Shown: in pieces, positions 61,253-64,000 of the stretch
Layout of the letters: each line of letters opens with the position of its first letter
How positions within the stretch are numbered: position 1 is the stretch's first letter
From: Lichenibacterium dinghuense
GTDB lineage: Bacteria; Pseudomonadota; Alphaproteobacteria; Rhizobiales; Beijerinckiaceae
DNA: 64,000 nt
Assembly (NCBI RefSeq): GCF_021730615.1
Contig: NZ_JAJLMN010000001.1
Span: 3,111,501-3,175,500 of the forward strand
Direction: 5' to 3'
Notes under the pieces: generated by a model
Told to the model about the DNA's origin: nothing
The model's database searches: none
The model's input: only the letters and a program-made list of their open reading frames with translations
Program-made: the position numbers and the translations under genes

Positions 61253-62356
61253 TCAACGGCTTTCGGCGTAGCGAGACAGCACGGCGGGGTCCGGCGCGAA
61301 GCCGAGCCCGGGCTCGTCGGGTATCGTCACGGCGCCGCCGCGCAGCAGTGGAGTGTTCAGGCCCGGACAGGCGTCGGGCTCGACGTAGAGAACTTCCAGC
61401 ATAGGGTCGCCGGAAGCGACCGCCAGCATCTGCAGGGTCGCGAAATAGCCCGGGCCGAAGTAGGGCGAGTGCGGCATGCAGGTGAGCCCCGCCGCTTCGG
61501 CCTCCGCCAGGACCGCGGCGAACTCCCCCACGCCGCCCACCTTCGTCACCGAAGGCTGGGGAAAGCGCAGGGCGCCGGAGCGGATGAGACGTCGGAACTC
61601 GTGACGCGTGCAGGCGTTCTCGCCCGCCGCGATCGGCACCGACCCGTCGCTTTCGAGCGCGGCCAGGGCCCCGGCGTCTTCCGGCGGGAACACGGGCTCC
61701 TCCAGCCAGGCGACGTCGAGGGCGGCGAGGGCGGGCAGGATCGCGTGCGCCTCGTCGACCGTCCAGGCGCAGTTCACGTCGACCGTGAGATGGGTGCCCG
61801 CGCCCGCACCGCGGCGGCCGGCCCGGATCGCGTCGAGATCGGTCTCGTGCAGCTTGACCGAGCGGAACCCCTCCGCCACGGCCTTGGCGGCGAAGCGCTC
61901 GACCAGGCCGGGGTCGCCGTAGCGGACCAGGCTCGCATAGGCCGGCACGACGGTCCGCCGCCGCGGGCCGAAGAGCGCTGCCAGCGGCACGCCCTCGCGT
62001 TTGGCGCGGAGGTCCCAGACGGCGATGTCGACCGCCGACAGGGCGAACAGGGTGATGCCGTAGCGGCCGAACAGGTGGAGCCGGCGCTGAAGCGATCGGG
62101 ACAGCGCGTCCGGGTCGGCCGCGTCGGCCCCGACGAGGAGGGGGACCACCATGTCGCGCAGGGCGGCCGAGACGGCACTTCGGCAGGCGTAGGAGAAGGC
62201 CTCGCCCCAACCGACGAGGCCGTCCTCCGTCGTCACGCGCAGAAGCACGGTCTCGAACCGGTCCCATATCTGGGGCGTCAGACCGACGCCGCGCCCCCCG
62301 TCCGAGAAGGGGATGGTGAGTTCGATCACCTCGACCGACGCTATGCTGGTCTTCAC
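61253..62356 (-). CDS. Enolase-superfamily (mandelate racemase/muconate lactonizing) enzyme
   Basis: 367 residues from GTG 62356. The N-terminal capping domain is followed by the barrel with RSVKLHETD (Lys of the catalytic strand), DVNCAWTVDEA (metal Asp), LEEPVFPPED (metal Glu), IAAGENACTRHE (metal Glu) and PHSPYFGPGYFATLQ. Members dehydrate or racemise sugar acids; the transporter next door supports a sugar-acid dehydratase role. It lies 34 bp after the MFS gene on the same strand. Confidence 0.88.
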   Translation of the reverse strand: MKTSIASVEVIELTIPFSDGGRGVGLTPQIWDRFETVLLRVTTEDGLVGWGEAFSYACRSAVSAALRDMVVPLLVGADAADPDALSRSLQRRLHLFGRYGITLFALSAVDIAVWDLRAKREGVPLAALFGPRRRTVVPAYASLVRYGDPGLVERFAAKAVAEGFRSVKLHETDLDAIRAGRRGAGAGTHLTVDVNCAWTVDEAHAILPALAALDVAWLEEPVFPPEDAGALAALESDGSVPIAAGENACTRHEFRRLIRSGALRFPQPSVTKVGGVGEFAAVLAEAEAAGLTCMPHSPYFGPGYFATLQMLAVASGDPMLEVLYVEPDACPGLNTPLLRGGAVTIPDEPGLGFAPDPAVLSRYAESR

Positions 62357-62390
62357 GTCCGTGGTCTCCGGATGGGCCGCCGAGTCCGGT

Positions 62391-63677
62391 TCAGGGGCGC
62401 GGCAGGGCCGCCGTGAGGTGTCCCGCCCGCTCCGCCGCGGCATCGCGCACCAGGAAGGCGACCGACAGGGCGCCTGCGACCGCGAGCCCGCCCGCCACGT
62501 GGAAGGCGGCGGCATAGCCGCCGAGATCCTGGACGATCCAGCCGGTGAGCGCGGGTCCCACGATCCCCGACACGTTGCCGAGCCCGTGCATCAGCCCGCT
62601 CGCGCCGCCGACGGCCTCACCGGGCACGACGAGTTGGATCAGCGCCCAATAGGCCGTCGAGGTCAGCATGATGAAGCAGACCGCCACCGACATCAGCGTC
62701 ACGGATTGCGTGGCGGTTTCGACCGAACCGGCCCCTGCCACGCAGGCCCCGCCGAGCGCGAGGAACAGGACCAGAACCGCCTTGCGGGAGAAGAGGCGGC
62801 GGCCGGTGGCGCGAAACACGGCGTCGATCAGCACGCCGCCCATGATGTAGCCCAGGGCTCCGAGCAACCACGGCACCGAGGCCACCACGCTCATCTGCGA
62901 CAGGGACAGCTTCTTGGCATCCACCAGGAAGGTGGGGAACCACGTGAGGAAGAAGAACTGGTTGTAGCTGCAGCAGAACAGCGAGAAGGCCATGACGAAG
63001 ATCACCGGCCGGCGCAGCAGGGCCGAGAGCGGCACGGGGCGGGCCGACGGCGATGGGGGAGCCGCGCCGTCCAGGATCTCGGCCCGCTCGGCGGCCGACA
63101 CGTGCGGGCTGGTCCGCGGGTCGTCCGCCGCCACGAAGTGCCAGGCCAGCGTCCAGGCGAGCCCCAGCACGGCGACGACGACGAAAGCCGTCCTCCAGCC
63201 CGTGGTCAGCGCCAGGAAGCCCACGACGGGGCCGGCCAGCGCACCGCCGAGCGGGCCGCCCGCTTGGTTGATGCCGATGGCGCGCGCCCGTTCGCCGAGC
63301 GGGAACCAGGAATGGACGGCCTTGTTGGCGGTCGCCGAGATCGGCCCCTCGCCCATGCCGAACAGGACGCGCACGGCGAAGAGCGAGCCGACGCCGAACA
63401 CGCCCGCCGTTGCGCCGCAGAAGACCGACCACAGCGCCATCGACCAGGAGAAGACCCGCTTGGGGCCGATCCGATCGGAAAGGACGCCGCCCACGACGTT
63501 GAACAGCGCGTAGCCGATGAAGAAGCTGGAGAAGATCAGGCCCTTTTCCGTCGGCGACAGGGCGAAGTCCTTGGTCATGAACGGCATGGCGACCGACAAC
63601 GCCGCCCGATCCATGTAGTTGATCAGCATGGCGCTGAACAAGAACGCCAGGATCACCCAGCGATAGCGCACCTTCAT
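62391..63677 (-). CDS. MFS transporter of the anion:cation symporter family (sugar-acid type)
   Basis: 428 residues, 12 membrane segments. The N-terminus (VILAFLFSAMLINYMDRAAL) and loop motif GGVLSDRIGPKRVFSWSMAL are those of ACS-family hexuronate/galactonate/glucarate transporters. Another landmark is RVLFGMGEGPISATANKAV. It probably imports the substrate of the adjacent enolase-superfamily enzyme. Confidence 0.9.
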   Translation of the reverse strand: MKVRYRWVILAFLFSAMLINYMDRAALSVAMPFMTKDFALSPTEKGLIFSSFFIGYALFNVVGGVLSDRIGPKRVFSWSMALWSVFCGATAGVFGVGSLFAVRVLFGMGEGPISATANKAVHSWFPLGERARAIGINQAGGPLGGALAGPVVGFLALTTGWRTAFVVVAVLGLAWTLAWHFVAADDPRTSPHVSAAERAEILDGAAPPSPSARPVPLSALLRRPVIFVMAFSLFCCSYNQFFFLTWFPTFLVDAKKLSLSQMSVVASVPWLLGALGYIMGGVLIDAVFRATGRRLFSRKAVLVLFLALGGACVAGAGSVETATQSVTLMSVAVCFIMLTSTAYWALIQLVVPGEAVGGASGLMHGLGNVSGIVGPALTGWIVQDLGGYAAAFHVAGGLAVAGALSVAFLVRDAAAERAGHLTAALPRP

Positions 63678-63748
63678 GTGACGTCCTCCATTGTGATGGG
63701 GGCGACCGGCTCGTTGCGATGGCCGTTCTTTGCCCGGGGTTTACGCGG

Positions 63749-64000
63749 TCAGGGTGCGCGCACCGCCACCCGCATGGGGGTGACCGCGACGGTCTGCCAG
63801 ACGCCGCCGGTCACGTAGGGTTCCCGCGCCAGCCAGGCGTCGAGGTCGGCCCGGCTCGCGAACTCGACGACGGCGACCGAACCGATCATCGCGCCGGCCT
63901 CGTCGCCGAGGGCTCCCCCGACGATGATCTCGCCCTTCGCCGCCATGGCGGTCACGCCGGCGATGTGGGCGTCGCGCACGGCCTGGCGTCGCGCCGGAGC
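63749..64000 (-). CDS. YCII-related protein, 5' end beyond the window
   Basis: 83 codons are visible with the frame open at the edge (APARRQAVRDAHIAGVTAMA). The rest, KGEIIVGGALGDEAGAMIGS, VAVVEFASRADLDAWLAREP and YVTGGVWQTVAVTPM, is a typical YCII ferredoxin-like domain. Such small proteins are often minor enzymes beside catabolic genes. It is codirectional with and upstream of the MFS gene. Confidence 0.82.
   Translation of the reverse strand, partial: APARRQAVRDAHIAGVTAMAAKGEIIVGGALGDEAGAMIGSVAVVEFASRADLDAWLAREPYVTGGVWQTVAVTPMRVAVRAP

Overview
The window is high-GC DNA (about 70% by eye) with GTG and TTG starts. Its gene families are typical of Alphaproteobacteria, and the IS content, the small periplasmic proteins and the regulator types point to a Methylobacterium-like or Lichenibacterium-like member of the Hyphomicrobiales. 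Genus is an inference. No rRNA, tRNA, CRISPR array or origin was seen.

Layout. 0-9 kb is transposon-rich. An IS21-type element (500-3112, with 8-bp target duplications) sits inside an IS66-type element (300-4344), which interrupts a low-GC locus containing a DUF2971 gene. A truncated Tat-signal gene, a PQQ-type sugar dehydrogenase and an intact IS630 transposase follow. 9-16.4 kb is an accessory patch: secreted proteins of unknown role, an ADP-ribosylglycohydrolase, a small XRE regulator and an ArdC-like antirestriction protein. 17-23 kb holds a TctD/TctE-like two-component system convergent with a beta-propeller/ABC-importer operon; a tandem 11-bp repeat lies upstream of that operon.

23-38.6 kb is the most interesting part. 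It has two DUF347 (COG4705) membrane proteins, two PAP2 phosphatases, a DedA protein, a second two-component system, an RpiR regulator divergent from an FTR1-like membrane protein, a run of small exported proteins and a CHASE3-adenylate cyclase. Six copies of a 16-bp palindrome, CTTAC-N6-GTAAG, lie in intergenic gaps here and suggest an undescribed envelope-related regulon. The cyclase was followed directly by an alkaline-phosphatase-superfamily gene, now split by an IS630 element right after its start codon.

39.6-42 kb is an IS91-type transposase plus tyrosine recombinase. 42-47.5 kb carries an EmrAB-like efflux pair with a divergent TetR regulator, then a MATE pump. 47.5-53.8 kb is a redox/detoxification run: LysR, Zn-alcohol dehydrogenase, aldo/keto reductase, quinone-oxidoreductase-like MDR, SDR, glutathione peroxidase and dienelactone hydrolase. 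54.4-60.7 kb is a catabolic locus for a (probably N-methylated) amino acid: a polar amino-acid ABC importer, an N-methyl-amino-acid oxidase, a divergent LysR and a HAD phosphatase. 61.2-64 kb holds an enolase-superfamily sugar-acid dehydratase candidate, an MFS sugar-acid transporter and a YCII-like protein cut by the window edge.
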